Of a stretch of 31,588 nt of DNA, positions 8,099 to 16,116 are shown piece by piece (within the stretch, counting starts at the first letter, position 1; each line of letters begins with the position of its first letter). The DNA is taken from positions 1 through 31,588 of IMG/VR virus record IMGVR_UViG_3300022074_000219; one strand, 5' to 3'. The DNA is from a virus. The translations under genes and the position numbers were made by a program. The notes below the pieces were generated by a model. It searched no databases and was not told where the DNA came from. It saw nothing but the letters and a program-made list of their open reading frames with translations.

Positions 8099-9652
8099 AT
8101 GTCTTTACTTGAAAAGTTAGAAAATTTAGAACAAATAGAAAAAGCTGTTGCTAAAGCTGAGCCAGAACAAAAACCAATATTACAACAAGCTGTTCAAAAT
8201 TTACCATCAAGCACATATAAACTTGGAAAAGATTTACTTGATGTAATTATTAATCCAATAACCACAGCAAAATCAATTTTTGAACTTGGTAAAGGAGTAG
8301 TTGAGCTTGCAATACCAGGCGAGCAACCAAGTGAAGAAACTGCAAAAGCCGTAGGTAAATTTTTTGCTGAAAGATATGGAAGTTTAGATGATATAAAAAA
8401 TACATTTGCAAACGATCCAGCAGGACTTTTAGCTGATGCATCATTTGTTTTAACAGGCGGTGCAAGTCTTTTAAGAAGAGTGCCGCAAGCAGCAGCAGGA
8501 GCTGAGTTAATAGGTAGAGTTGGTACTGCTATTGATCCAATAACAGGAGCAGTGAAAGGAGGTCAAGCCTTAACTAAAGCAGGCACAGTTTTTGTAAGAG
8601 AAATTTTAGGCAATACAACAGGAGTTGGTGCTGAAGCCCTCAAACAAGCTGTGCAAGCAGGAAGAGTAGGTGGAGAATCGCAAGCACGTTTTATAGAAAA
8701 TTTAAGAGGTCAAAAAGATGTGCAAGACGTTGCTGATAGAGCAATGGATGCTTTAAAAAAAATGGGATCAGAGAAAGCTGCACAATACACAAAAGGTATG
8801 GAAGGTCTTAAGTTAGCAGAAACACCAATAGATTTTAAACCGATAGTTGATAAGTACCAAAAAATAGTTGACGATTCTTTTTACCAACCAAAAGGCTCAA
8901 CAGTAAAAGTCCAAAAAGTTAGCGACTCAACAATGAAAAAAGTTAAAGAATTGGGAGACGCAATAAACGAATTTACACCAGAATTTTTTCACACAGCAGA
9001 AGGTTTAGATATTTTAAAAAGAAAAATAGACGACTTGTACCCTTTGCAAGCAGCAGCGAAAAATGAAACAAGAGTAGTTATGGATATGCGAAATGCAGTA
9101 AGAGAACAAATTTTAAAACAAGTGCCAGAATACGCAGAAGTTATGAAACCTTACGAAGAAGCCACTAATTTAGAAAGACAAATAATTGGTGAATTGTCTC
9201 TTGGTAAAAAAGTAAACGCAGGAACTACTCTTAGAAAATTACAATCTGTAATGAGAAACAATGTAAATACATCTTACGGAAACAGATTAGATTTAGTAAA
9301 CAAATTAGATCCAAACCTTTTACCTGATTTGGCAGGACAAGCGTTAAGTGAATTTACTCCAAGAGGATTGCAACGATTGGCAGCAACTGGACAAATAGGA
9401 GCTGGCGCACTTGGATATATAGATCCTTTGACCCTACCTCTAACTTTAGCTGGACAATCCCCTAGATTAGTTGGTGAAACTGCTTTAAAACTAGGACAAG
9501 CGCAAAGAGTGTTAGATCCATTAGCTACTGGAGTAGCTCCAGCAGCGTTACCAACTCTAAGAACTGGAAGATTTATAAATCAAGTTGAAGAAAATGATTT
9601 GACTGATGAACAGATTAAAGGTCTTAAAGAGTTAGAAAAATTACTAAAATAA
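8099..9652 (+). CDS. Putative ejection/internal virion protein C, 517 aa
   Basis: The largest of the three consecutive helical proteins. Residues 1-45 are Gln/Glu/Lys-rich. A central stretch (ITTAKSIFELGKGVVELAIPG, then PAGLLADASFVLTGGASLL) has amphipathic or weakly hydrophobic segments that could interact with membrane. Long charged helices run from 180 to 400. A hydrophobic Gly/Ala-rich C-terminal region (GQIGAGALGYIDPLTLPLTLAG) precedes an acidic tail. Proteins of this kind in marine podoviruses are called internal virion or ejection proteins. It ends the virion gene block before the nuclease and integrase. No enzymatic motif is visible. Confidence 0.7.
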   Translation: MSLLEKLENLEQIEKAVAKAEPEQKPILQQAVQNLPSSTYKLGKDLLDVIINPITTAKSIFELGKGVVELAIPGEQPSEETAKAVGKFFAERYGSLDDIKNTFANDPAGLLADASFVLTGGASLLRRVPQAAAGAELIGRVGTAIDPITGAVKGGQALTKAGTVFVREILGNTTGVGAEALKQAVQAGRVGGESQARFIENLRGQKDVQDVADRAMDALKKMGSEKAAQYTKGMEGLKLAETPIDFKPIVDKYQKIVDDSFYQPKGSTVKVQKVSDSTMKKVKELGDAINEFTPEFFHTAEGLDILKRKIDDLYPLQAAAKNETRVVMDMRNAVREQILKQVPEYAEVMKPYEEATNLERQIIGELSLGKKVNAGTTLRKLQSVMRNNVNTSYGNRLDLVNKLDPNLLPDLAGQALSEFTPRGLQRLAATGQIGAGALGYIDPLTLPLTLAGQSPRLVGETALKLGQAQRVLDPLATGVAPAALPTLRTGRFINQVEENDLTDEQIKGLKELEKLLK

Positions 9653-9672
9653 ATAACAAATGATTTAGAACT

Positions 9673-10077
9673 ATGGGCCGCGTCACAGAACGACTAGGCA
9701 GAAGCGGAGAATATTTTACTGCCAGCGTTTTAGCCCTTGTTTCAGACACAGTAATTATTGTTCCGCATGGCGCAGAAGCAGATATAATTTTTGACTTTGA
9801 AGATAAATTATATAAATGCCAGGTAAAGTCAAAAACTAAGAAAGAAAAAGGTCACAACAAATGGCGGTTTGATTTACGCCGAGGCTCGCACACCAAGAAC
9901 AGACATTTTGCAGAAGGCGCAATAGATATCTACGCCTTATATTCAAAGCAATACAACAACGTAATTTTTATGCCTTTTGGTGTCAATAAAAGAGAAGTAC
10001 GCATAGAAGAAGATATAATGAAAAACGCAGATTCATTGGCTACCTTTCATCAAACAATAAAAGAGTTGAATTATTAA
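9673..10077 (+). CDS. PD-(D/E)XK family endonuclease-like protein, 134 aa
   Basis: The core has Glu13 (SGEYFTASVLAL), Asp37 (GAEADIIFDF) and Gln50-Val-Lys52 (YKCQVKSKT). This is the PD-(D/E)XK arrangement with a Q-x-K variant, as in the PDDEXK_11-type family that also includes Holliday-junction-resolvase-like folds. A basic segment (RFDLRRGSHTKNRHF) and a C-terminal alpha/beta part (AIDIYALYSKQYNNVIFMPF) complete the domain. The size equals a single-domain nuclease. It follows the last ejection protein by 20 bases and precedes the integrase promoter. It could resolve recombination or packaging intermediates, act as a moron, or be a nuclease used in competition; the sequence does not decide. 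Confidence 0.75.
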   Translation: MGRVTERLGRSGEYFTASVLALVSDTVIIVPHGAEADIIFDFEDKLYKCQVKSKTKKEKGHNKWRFDLRRGSHTKNRHFAEGAIDIYALYSKQYNNVIFMPFGVNKREVRIEEDIMKNADSLATFHQTIKELNY

Positions 10078-10094
10078 GACTACTATCCTATACT
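10066..10094 (+). promoter_or_regulatory. Putative sigma-70 promoter for integrase
   Basis: TTGAAT (10066-10071) and TATACT (10089-10094) are separated by exactly 17 bases. This puts the predicted start near 10101 and leaves a short leader with GGAG at 10110-10113, six bases before the integrase ATG. The -35 lies inside the end of the upstream nuclease gene. Match to consensus is 4/6 and 5/6. Read by eye. Confidence 0.5.
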
Positions 10095-10119
10095 TTGCAG
10101 TACATTTTTGGAGAAATAA

Positions 10120-10986
10120 ATGCACGAAAGTATCAACGATTTACACAATCTTTATCAACAGGATTGCGCTAGACGTAAAACAAAGACAATTAAAGAACTA
10201 AACAGGATCTACCACAAATACATTGCAGGTTCATTGGGCCAGAAAAAACTTAATGAGGTTGTTAGAGGTGACATAGCCAAACTGCATTTTAGTTTATCAG
10301 AGACAGCGCCTGCACAAGCCAATAAAGTATTAACGTTGCTCAGATCTATGTTTAATCTGGCTATCACTCTTAGCTTGGTTGAAAGCAATCCTGCGACACA
10401 CATTGCCAAGAACAAAGAAAACAAAAGAAAGCTATACCTAACAAGCGAACAACTTATTCAAGTTAAAGAACAACTCGACTTGTTATACAAAAACAAACGC
10501 TATCAAGAATCTGTAGATTTCATCTGGCTACTGCTCCTAACAGGAGCTAGATGCGGTGAGATTGCGAAAGCTAAGTGGACGGACTTACAAGGCAATATGC
10601 TTGTCTTGAGCGAGCATAAAACGGATCAGTACGGCGAGGAAAGAGTCATACATTTGAGTGAACGCGCCCTGGATATAATAAATCGCAGGGCGCAGGAGGG
10701 CGAGAGAATATTTAACATTCAAGCGCCTCGGAGAGCGTGGGATAAAATTAGAAAAACACTTGGTATAGAAGAGTTTAGATTGCATGACTTACGCCACACT
10801 TTCGCGTCGTTTTCTTTACAAAAATTACCGTTAGCGCAAGTTGGTCATTTGCTCGGACATAAAGATCAAAAGACAACTGCGCGGTATGCACATATACATA
10901 AGGACAAGGCTATTGAGTCTGCTGCGCTAGTGAGCGAGCATATAGAAGCTCTGTTACAACCTACAGATTTTCGAAATCAAATATGA
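10120..10986 (+). CDS. int: Tyrosine integrase (site-specific recombinase), 288 aa
   Basis: The C-terminal catalytic domain of the phage integrase family is complete. It has Arg144 (TGARCGEI), Lys167 (SEHKTD), His222 and Arg225 (LHDLRHTFAS), His247 (LLGHKD) and the nucleophile Tyr256 (TTARYAH). The N-terminal 100 residues form the SAM-like core-binding domain (KLNEVVRGDIAKLHFSLSE). There is no clear long arm-binding domain. The protein is a little shorter than typical (about 300-400). It integrates and excises phage DNA, which suggests a temperate life cycle. Its 3' end overlaps the convergent leftward gene by 26 bases. A predicted promoter and a GGAG ribosome site support the start at 10120. 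The attachment site was not identified. Confidence 0.95.
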   Translation: MHESINDLHNLYQQDCARRKTKTIKELNRIYHKYIAGSLGQKKLNEVVRGDIAKLHFSLSETAPAQANKVLTLLRSMFNLAITLSLVESNPATHIAKNKENKRKLYLTSEQLIQVKEQLDLLYKNKRYQESVDFIWLLLLTGARCGEIAKAKWTDLQGNMLVLSEHKTDQYGEERVIHLSERALDIINRRAQEGERIFNIQAPRRAWDKIRKTLGIEEFRLHDLRHTFASFSLQKLPLAQVGHLLGHKDQKTTARYAHIHKDKAIESAALVSEHIEALLQPTDFRNQI

Positions 10987-11197
10987 TGTTTTGGTTGCGC
11001 TCAGATGAATTGAGACCTACTGAGATTAAATACTCAGCTACGTCTCTTGGGTCTTTACCTTGCGACTCAGCAAACTTTAATAAATCTTCATTTAGATACC
11101 TATTAATCCAGACAGGCTTTCTATTATTACGAAGCATTATTGGGTCATCAAAGTCGCTTAAAATTTTACCTACCATTTTAGTTGCCTTTATTTTCAT
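10961..11197 (-). CDS. Small putative ribbon-helix-helix-like regulator, 78 aa
   Basis: This leftward gene lies between the integrase and the Xis-type gene. The middle of the protein (KPVWINRYLNEDLLKFAESQ, then DPRDVAEYLISVGLN) reads as one strand followed by two helices, as in Arc/CopG ribbon-helix-helix DNA-binding proteins. Basic residues precede the strand. It has no Shine-Dalgarno. A weak TATACC -10 lies so close to the ATG that the message would be nearly leaderless, as known for some phage repressors. Divergent placement against the HTH gene fits a switch regulator. Strand choice is based on protein-like composition; a same-length rightward frame is rejected. The regulator role is inference. 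Confidence 0.6.
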   Translation of the reverse strand: MKIKATKMVGKILSDFDDPIMLRNNRKPVWINRYLNEDLLKFAESQGKDPRDVAEYLISVGLNSSERNQNIIFDFENL

Positions 11198-11209
11198 AAT
11201 AAATAAAGG
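11185..11209. promoter_or_regulatory. Perfect dyad in divergent control region (putative operator)
   Basis: CCTTTATTT (11185-11193) and AAATAAAGG (11201-11209) are exact inverted copies with a 7-base spacer. The spacer holds the start codon of the leftward regulator (11195-11197). A rightward -10-like TATATT begins at 11210, directly next to the dyad. A protein bound here would cover the start of one gene and the promoter of the other. It could also form an RNA hairpin in rightward transcripts. Confidence 0.5.
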
Positions 11210-11235
11210 TATATTTTAGTAGAAACAGGAGAAAT

Positions 11236-11436
11236 ATGGAAACCACAGAAAACCTAGATTTAGTAACGACCAAAGAGTTGGCCAGAATACTCAAGATGTC
11301 GCATAGAACATTAGAGAATTGGCGCGGTCTTAATAAAGGTCCACGTTACAGAAAAGTAGGCGGTAAAATCTTGTACGACAAACAAGACATACAAGCCTTT
11401 ATAAATTCAGAGGTCATTGACCCAAATGCCGAGTAG
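11236..11436 (+). CDS. MerR/Xis-type helix-turn-helix protein, 66 aa (excisionase-like)
   Basis: The protein is a single winged-HTH of the excisionase/AlpA type: LVTTKELARILKMSHRTLENWRGLNKGPRYRKVGGKILY, here cut into VTTKELARILKMS, TLENWR and GPRYRKVGGKILY, then DKQDIQAFI. The order is a helix-turn-helix at about residues 10-30 and a wing at 36-48. AGGAG precedes the ATG by 5 bases. Such proteins direct excision or act as early regulators. Being first in the rightward early operon and near int, an Xis or early activator role is plausible. The family is well supported, the exact role is not. Confidence 0.8.
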   Translation: METTENLDLVTTKELARILKMSHRTLENWRGLNKGPRYRKVGGKILYDKQDIQAFINSEVIDPNAE

Positions 11437-12184
11437 ACACGCTTTACTTTCCCCTTCGGCGGCGGAGCGTTGGACCAAGTGTCCAGCGTCTCCTGTCATG
11501 TCGCAAGGATCACCGTACAGAACAAGCTACCCTGCGGAGCGCGGTACTTTGATCCACGAAATGGCAGAGAAGGTTTTAAAAGACCAACTCAAAGATTCTT
11601 CTATAGAAGATCACTACGCAGGTAAAACATTTACCACAGTTATAGAAGAAGATGACGAAAAAATAGAAGTTGTTGTTGACGAAGAAATGCTGGGTATGGC
11701 TCAACAATACGCAGATTACATATTGCAACGCCACGAAGAGCTAGGCGGTAAAAGATTAATTGAAGAACAAGTTACCCTGGAGGAGATAAACCCACACCTT
11801 TGGGGTACGCTTGACTGTGCCATCATTACAGAAAAAGAAATAGAGATAATAGATTTAAAGACAGGCGCTTGGCCTGTAGATCCAAATAACTTACAGCTCA
11901 AGATTTATGCTTTAGGCATACTTGATAGATACCCTTACGAAAACGCAAAAGTAAAACTTACTATTGTGCAACCTGTAAGCAGAGACAAAAAAGGTCCAAT
12001 AAAAACCTACGAAACTAGCGTAGAAGATTTAGTCAATTGGGCTTACGATTTTTTAAAACCTGCGGCTGACGCATGTTTAGAACCAGAACCAAAATTTAAC
12101 TTTGGTGAGCATTGTCGTTTTTGTTTGTATCAACAACAATGCCCTACTTATAACACTAATCAAGGAGGTGTAAATGTCGGATAA
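11426..12184 (+). CDS. DUF2800/Cas4-like PD-(D/E)XK nuclease with Fe-S cysteines, 252 aa
   Basis: I use the ATG at 11426; an in-frame TTG nine bases upstream is less likely. Nuclease residues are His44 (RGTLIHEMAE), Asp130 (WGTLDCAI), Asp143-x-Lys145 (IIDLKTG) and Gln157 (LQLKIYAL), the RecB/Cas4-like set. Cys19 (WTKCPAS) with Cys230, Cys233 and Cys239 at the C-terminus matches the four-cysteine iron-sulphur cluster of Cas4/AddB nucleases. Phages pair this DUF2800 protein with a Sak4 ATPase and SSB, as here, for recombination or end processing. It overlaps the HTH gene by 11 bases and the next gene by 11. Confidence 0.88.
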   Translation: MPSRHALLSPSAAERWTKCPASPVMSQGSPYRTSYPAERGTLIHEMAEKVLKDQLKDSSIEDHYAGKTFTTVIEEDDEKIEVVVDEEMLGMAQQYADYILQRHEELGGKRLIEEQVTLEEINPHLWGTLDCAIITEKEIEIIDLKTGAWPVDPNNLQLKIYALGILDRYPYENAKVKLTIVQPVSRDKKGPIKTYETSVEDLVNWAYDFLKPAADACLEPEPKFNFGEHCRFCLYQQQCPTYNTNQGGVNVG

Positions 12185-12524
12185 CGAAAAGCCACCTGTT
12201 TTACAAATTGATAAAACAGACGGTCCACCAACCATAGTTTTTGAAGAAGATATGCAAGATGAAAATGTTGCAAATCTGACACAAAACATTCAGTCTCGTA
12301 ACGCTATGAATAATCTTATTAATGGCATTATGAAGAATGAAAACCAGGAACTAGCTAATCTTAATGTTGTCATTAATGAGATAGTTAGATTAATATTAAG
12401 CTCGCTTGTGAATAACAACAATCAAGTTATGGAAAATTTAAGTAACCAACTTGGCGAAGTTATGCAAGCAAAAACTCAAGGAGAAAATACAAATGAGTCT
12501 AGCGAAGATAAGAAAGAAAGCTAA
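12174..12524 (+). CDS. Hypothetical acidic helical protein, 116 aa
   Basis: The start overlaps the nuclease gene, with AGGAGG placed before the ATG. The first 40 residues are acidic and probably extended (DGPPTIVFEEDMQDENV). The middle is a long Asn/Leu/Ile helix (NEIVRLILSSLVNNNNQVMENLSNQLGEVM, given here only as NEIVRLILSS and QVMENLSNQLGEVM). The end is hydrophilic. It resembles no domain I know. It lies in the recombination operon between a Cas4-like nuclease and a Sak4-like ATPase, overlapping the latter by 32 bases. A coiled-coil partner of one of these is possible. Confidence 0.68.
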   Translation: MSDNEKPPVLQIDKTDGPPTIVFEEDMQDENVANLTQNIQSRNAMNNLINGIMKNENQELANLNVVINEIVRLILSSLVNNNNQVMENLSNQLGEVMQAKTQGENTNESSEDKKES

Positions 12525-13248
12525 AAAGAAAGCTCCCAGGATTGTGCTGTTCGGAAGCGGTGGCGTTGGGAAGTCTACTTTTGCTTCTACAATGAATAAA
12601 CCTATATTCCAACTTTGTGAAGATGGTTTGGTCAATATAGAAGTGGATCACTTTGACATGCCAGAAACGTATGACGAAATAATTCAAAACATCAAAGATC
12701 TTTTAGCAGAAGATGATTTAGGCGGTTATAAAACTTACGTTTTAGATAGCTTGGATCAATTTGAGTTGAATTATGTTTGGCCAAAAGTCTGTAAAGAAAA
12801 TAACTTTAAGTCTATGGAATCCGTAGCTTACGGTAAGTCTTATGCAGAGGCACTAAATGTTTGGCGTGAATTTTTGAAGTACACCAACGAACTCAGAGAA
12901 CGTGGTATGACTATTGTTTTTATTGGTCATAACGTTGTCAAAAGAGTGGAAGATCCTGCACAGGATCAGCCATACGATAGGCACGAAATTAAAATACACA
13001 GGAAAGCTGCCGACTTAGTGTTAGAGCAGAGCGATTGTGTCTTTTATGCAACACGAAAAATCGGCACAGTTAAAGTACAAGGTACAAAAGGTACATCTAC
13101 TAAACAGACTGTTGGCGATAGAGTGTTAATCACAGAAGAGTCGCCTGGTTGTATGGCAAAAAATAGATATGACTTACCTAATGAGTTACCAATGAATTGG
13201 GAGACAGTCAGAGAAGCTATGATTGGTAACATCAAAAAAGATGTCTAA
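12493..13248 (+). CDS. Sak4-like RecA-fold ATPase (AAA_24), 251 aa
   Basis: The ATG at 12493 is chosen because AAGGAG sits nine bases upstream; an in-frame extension to 12451 has none. Walker A is GSGGVGKST (residues 21-29). Walker B is in KTYVLDSLDQ. A sensor-like IVFIGHN follows (about residue 150). This is the Sak4 type of phage single-strand annealing ATPase, usually working with a phage SSB. The neighbourhood (DUF2800 nuclease before, DUF669-type SSB after) is the standard recombination cluster. The C-terminal part contains RVLITEESPG and a basic tail. Confidence in the family is high; DNA annealing activity is inferred from homologues. Confidence 0.85.
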   Translation: MSLAKIRKKAKKKAPRIVLFGSGGVGKSTFASTMNKPIFQLCEDGLVNIEVDHFDMPETYDEIIQNIKDLLAEDDLGGYKTYVLDSLDQFELNYVWPKVCKENNFKSMESVAYGKSYAEALNVWREFLKYTNELRERGMTIVFIGHNVVKRVEDPAQDQPYDRHEIKIHRKAADLVLEQSDCVFYATRKIGTVKVQGTKGTSTKQTVGDRVLITEESPGCMAKNRYDLPNELPMNWETVREAMIGNIKKDV

Positions 13249-13438
13249 TTATAACGAAGTAGATAGGTTGGCTCGCTCTATCAAGCTAGTCAAATTAATT
13301 TTAACTAAACATCTGGAGAATCAAGCTCTACGCGATGAAGGACCTCATGGCATAGAGTTTGATTTAGAAGATGTATTATCAATCCTAGATAATCTTTTGG
13401 AAGAATTAAATAAATTTGAAAATTACGATTTAGGATAG
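13241..13438 (+). CDS. Hypothetical helical protein, 65 aa
   Basis: The ATG at 13241 overlaps the previous gene by 8 bases. The protein is a short helical polypeptide (NEVDRLARSIKLVKLILTKHL, then DLEDVLSILDNLLEELNKFE) with two amphipathic helices rich in Leu, Glu and Lys. There are no cysteines and no membrane segment. Its position between the Sak4-like ATPase and the SSB-like gene suggests a small recombination or replication accessory. The family is not recognised. Confidence 0.7.
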   Translation: MSNYNEVDRLARSIKLVKLILTKHLENQALRDEGPHGIEFDLEDVLSILDNLLEELNKFENYDLG

Positions 13439-13447
13439 GAGTATATT

Positions 13448-13900
13448 ATGGACGTAACAAGTTGGGATCTGGATGCAATTCCAGAAGAAGAAGAGCTGAA
13501 AGAAGGCAGGCATGTCATGGAATATCACGATGCAGAAGTGATAGGTAATGACAATGGTTGGCAAGCTATTAAAGTAACTTTTAAAATAAAAGATAGCGGT
13601 AACTTTGTAGGTTGCACTTTTACTATGCAGGCTAATAATCCAAAAGCAGTCGAAATAGGTAAAGGGTCTTTCAACGCTTTAGTCAAAGCAGCAGGTCTTA
13701 CTTCTATGAAAGATACGGATGAGCTTAAAGGCAAATTCATATCTGCGGAAGTTGGTTTTAACGACAACGGTTATCCAGAAATCAAAGATAACTTTGGTAA
13801 AACCTGGCAAGCAGTTGAAGCAACTAAGTCAAGCGCTAAACCAAAAGTCGAAGAAGAAGAGGAATCGTCAGGAATTGTAGATGACGAAATCCCTTTTTAG
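13448..13900 (+). CDS. DUF669-type ssDNA-binding protein, 150 aa
   Basis: AGGAG ahead of the ATG supports this start. The core (WQAIKVTFKIKDSGNFVGCTF, cut here to WQAIKVTFKIKD and FVGCTFTMQ) is an OB-like beta domain of the DUF669 type found in phage recombination clusters. A variable, acidic linker (VEEEEESSG) leads to the C-terminal DDEIPF. This acidic tail is like that of bacterial SSB, which recruits partners. It would coat single-stranded DNA made by the nuclease and feed the Sak4-like ATPase. The next gene starts 20 bases before its end. The fold is inferred; the tail is visible. Confidence 0.82.
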   Translation: MDVTSWDLDAIPEEEELKEGRHVMEYHDAEVIGNDNGWQAIKVTFKIKDSGNFVGCTFTMQANNPKAVEIGKGSFNALVKAAGLTSMKDTDELKGKFISAEVGFNDNGYPEIKDNFGKTWQAVEATKSSAKPKVEEEEESSGIVDDEIPF

Positions 13901-14273
13901 TCTCGACTATTTTATAAAATACAACAGACAGTCTCTTTGCGGTTATTGCAAAGCGCCTGCAAAGGGATTGCTTGTTGAAAAAGAAAAAGATATTTACTAC
14001 GCGGCATGTAGTAGAAAACACGCAGAAAAGATAATGAATGGAGAGAAATTAAACAGAAAAGCATACGCAAGCCGAGACGGTGTGCGCTATGCGACAAAAC
14101 AAAGCAAGGACAAATATATAGAGATCGCCAAGAAAAGCGGTACTTACGTTATGCATGAGTGGGACAGCAACGATAGAGAACAATTTTTTAATGAAGTAGT
14201 CTTAAACTATCTTGATTGGGCCAATGAGCAGGCAGAGAACGGCAACATAAGAGAGATAGTTATAGATGGTTAG
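13881..14273 (+). CDS. Putative zinc-finger protein (DUF6511-like), 130 aa
   Basis: The start overlaps the SSB-like gene by 20 bases and the end overlaps the primase start by 8. Cys20-Gly-Tyr-Cys23 with Cys43 and His47 (YYAACSRKHAEK) form a CxxC...CxxxH zinc site. The remainder is a basic linker (RKAYASRDGVRYATKQSKDKY, partly) and a C-terminal helix (QFFNEVVLNYLDWANEQ). Similar small proteins next to phage primases are annotated DUF6511; I rely on overall pattern here. DNA binding is likely from the charge and zinc site. Confidence 0.68.
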   Translation: MTKSLFSLDYFIKYNRQSLCGYCKAPAKGLLVEKEKDIYYAACSRKHAEKIMNGEKLNRKAYASRDGVRYATKQSKDKYIEIAKKSGTYVMHEWDSNDREQFFNEVVLNYLDWANEQAENGNIREIVIDG

Positions 14274-16116
14274 CGTAACTAAACATTACGGAGAAGATGG
14301 TTTAGTCTTAGATAAGAGTCTAGCGTTTGCAAGTTCAGGCAAAGATATCAGCGACTTACTGCGCGAGATGGAAAGCAATGCAGGGTTGCGCGTTAGCAAC
14401 TTAGTCACAACAGGCGAGATAGTTAGAGTTTCCGTTGGCGCGGTTGCGAACCAACGTCCAGACAAAGGACAAGAAAAATCAGGTTGGTATTCAGTCAATT
14501 ACTACGGCGACGCAATCTTCGCGTCTTACGGTAATTGGCGACAAGGCATAGAGTTTAAGTTCAGCTCTATCAATCCAAACGAGATGTCGGCGCGAGAGCG
14601 TGAAGATTTAAAACGGCGTATGGAAGAATCCATAGAGCGGAGCAAACAGCAACGCGCTGAAAGGTATGATGAAGTTAGCCAGGATTGTAAAAAAAGATTT
14701 GAGTCTGCAATAGAAGTTATAGATCATCCGTATTTAGATAAAAAGCAAATTAAAAGTTATGGGTTAAAAGCAATCAGAGATAGTCTCGTTGTGCCTGTGC
14801 ATTGTATAGAAAAAGGCCTGAGAAGTTTGCAATATATTAATAACGAAAAACGCTTTGTGAGCGCAAGCGAAGTCAAAGGCAATATTTATCATCTGGGTTT
14901 TGATTTATCCGATATTGCTAATCAGAAAAAAATTATTGTCTGTGAAGGCGCAGCTACCGCGCATAGCATTTTTGAGGCAACTAACCTTCCAACTATCTGT
15001 GTATTCTCGGCGTCGTTTGGCGAGGCGGCGTTACTCAAGTTGCGTAAGCATACTCAAGCAAAGTTTGTCTTAGCGTTTGACAACGACGAACACGGTTTGG
15101 GCGCGAGTAAAGCGGAGGCGGTAGCGCAAGCGGTGGCGAGTGTGGAAATAAGAATACCGAGCGAGCGCGGCGACTATAACGACATGCACGTTGCTCATGG
15201 TTTAGCAAAAGTCAAAGAAGAGATAATTAAAAGTAAGTTCAACTTTGCAAGTTTCGCTATTAGTAACTATGTGGGTGAGCCGCCAGAGCGAGATTGGTTA
15301 GTAGAAAATTTTATTGAAAACAAAGCAGGCGTATTTTCTTCGATTGGTGGCGTGGGTAAATCCATGCTTGCTTTGGATTTAGCTCTCAAAGTAAGAGATG
15401 GTTTTGGCGACTTCATGGGTAAACCTATCAAAAAGTCAGGATCAGTGGCAGTATTTGCAGCCGAGGACGATAAACTGGAAATTCACCGTCGTTTGAAGGC
15501 GCTAAATGCCTTAGACGCTACAGGAGCTACAAAAGCGTCGTCTAACGAAGTTTATGTAATTACCATACCAAACCTTAAACAACCTATAAATTTGCTCGTG
15601 GAGGACAGTTCTGGGCTTCGAATTTCTAATGAAGGTTACGAATTGTTGGAACAATTAGAGAGTATCAATAATTTAGCATTATGTATCTTTGATCCGATAT
15701 CTTCGTTTGTTTCTGGTGTGCCAATTACGACTAGTCAAGAAGCGGCACAAATGTACGGACAATATTGTTCTATGTTGAGCAGTAAATTTAACTCAAGCGT
15801 GATTTCGATCCACCATATGACAAAAAGCGCATTGCAAGGTATTGATGATCCGCTTATCGCTAGACAGAGCGTCAAAGGATCTGTCGCAATTTTGGACTCG
15901 GCAAGGTTTGGATTGGCGGCCTGGTTAGCAAGCGAGAGCGAGGCAGAGCGCATTTGTTTAGAGCAAGGCGTAGAATTTGACCGCATGCGCGTGATTAAAG
16001 CGGCGATAGTAAAAACTAACTCAGGCGAAGTCGATACAAAAATTAAGACTTTGTTTCGAAAAAATGCTTTACTTGAAATCATAGAAGAAAACAATGGAGC
16101 TATAAATTGGGATTAA
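14266..16116 (+). CDS. TOPRIM primase fused to RecA-like (RepA/AAA_25) helicase, 616 aa
   Basis: Residues 60-95 hold the GWYSVNYYGD...GNWRQG motif common at the head of phage primases. A TOPRIM domain follows with VCEGAAT (Glu227) and FDND (Asp272, Asp274). From 350, a RecA-like ATPase has Walker A SSIGGVGKSM (Lys365), a FAAEDD acidic motif and Walker B LCIFDP (Asp476), then SIHHMTKS. The two-domain build matches phage/plasmid primase-helicases related to RepA. The phage has no visible DNA polymerase, so this protein would prime and unwind while the host polymerase extends. It is the core of the replication operon. No extra start evidence beyond the ATG. Confidence 0.88.
   Translation: MVSVTKHYGEDGLVLDKSLAFASSGKDISDLLREMESNAGLRVSNLVTTGEIVRVSVGAVANQRPDKGQEKSGWYSVNYYGDAIFASYGNWRQGIEFKFSSINPNEMSAREREDLKRRMEESIERSKQQRAERYDEVSQDCKKRFESAIEVIDHPYLDKKQIKSYGLKAIRDSLVVPVHCIEKGLRSLQYINNEKRFVSASEVKGNIYHLGFDLSDIANQKKIIVCEGAATAHSIFEATNLPTICVFSASFGEAALLKLRKHTQAKFVLAFDNDEHGLGASKAEAVAQAVASVEIRIPSERGDYNDMHVAHGLAKVKEEIIKSKFNFASFAISNYVGEPPERDWLVENFIENKAGVFSSIGGVGKSMLALDLALKVRDGFGDFMGKPIKKSGSVAVFAAEDDKLEIHRRLKALNALDATGATKASSNEVYVITIPNLKQPINLLVEDSSGLRISNEGYELLEQLESINNLALCIFDPISSFVSGVPITTSQEAAQMYGQYCSMLSSKFNSSVISIHHMTKSALQGIDDPLIARQSVKGSVAILDSARFGLAAWLASESEAERICLEQGVEFDRMRVIKAAIVKTNSGEVDTKIKTLFRKNALLEIIEENNGAINWD

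Noticed and set aside
10983-11219. Rightward 78-codon frame after the integrase
   Set aside because: No ribosome site and a Ser/Leu/Ile-rich translation; the leftward frame on the same DNA has a plausible DNA-binding fold.
10040-11240. attP or tRNA-derived core near the integrase
   Set aside because: No tRNA-like GTTCRA arm or long stem of a tRNA 3' end was found in this part, so I cannot name an attachment site.
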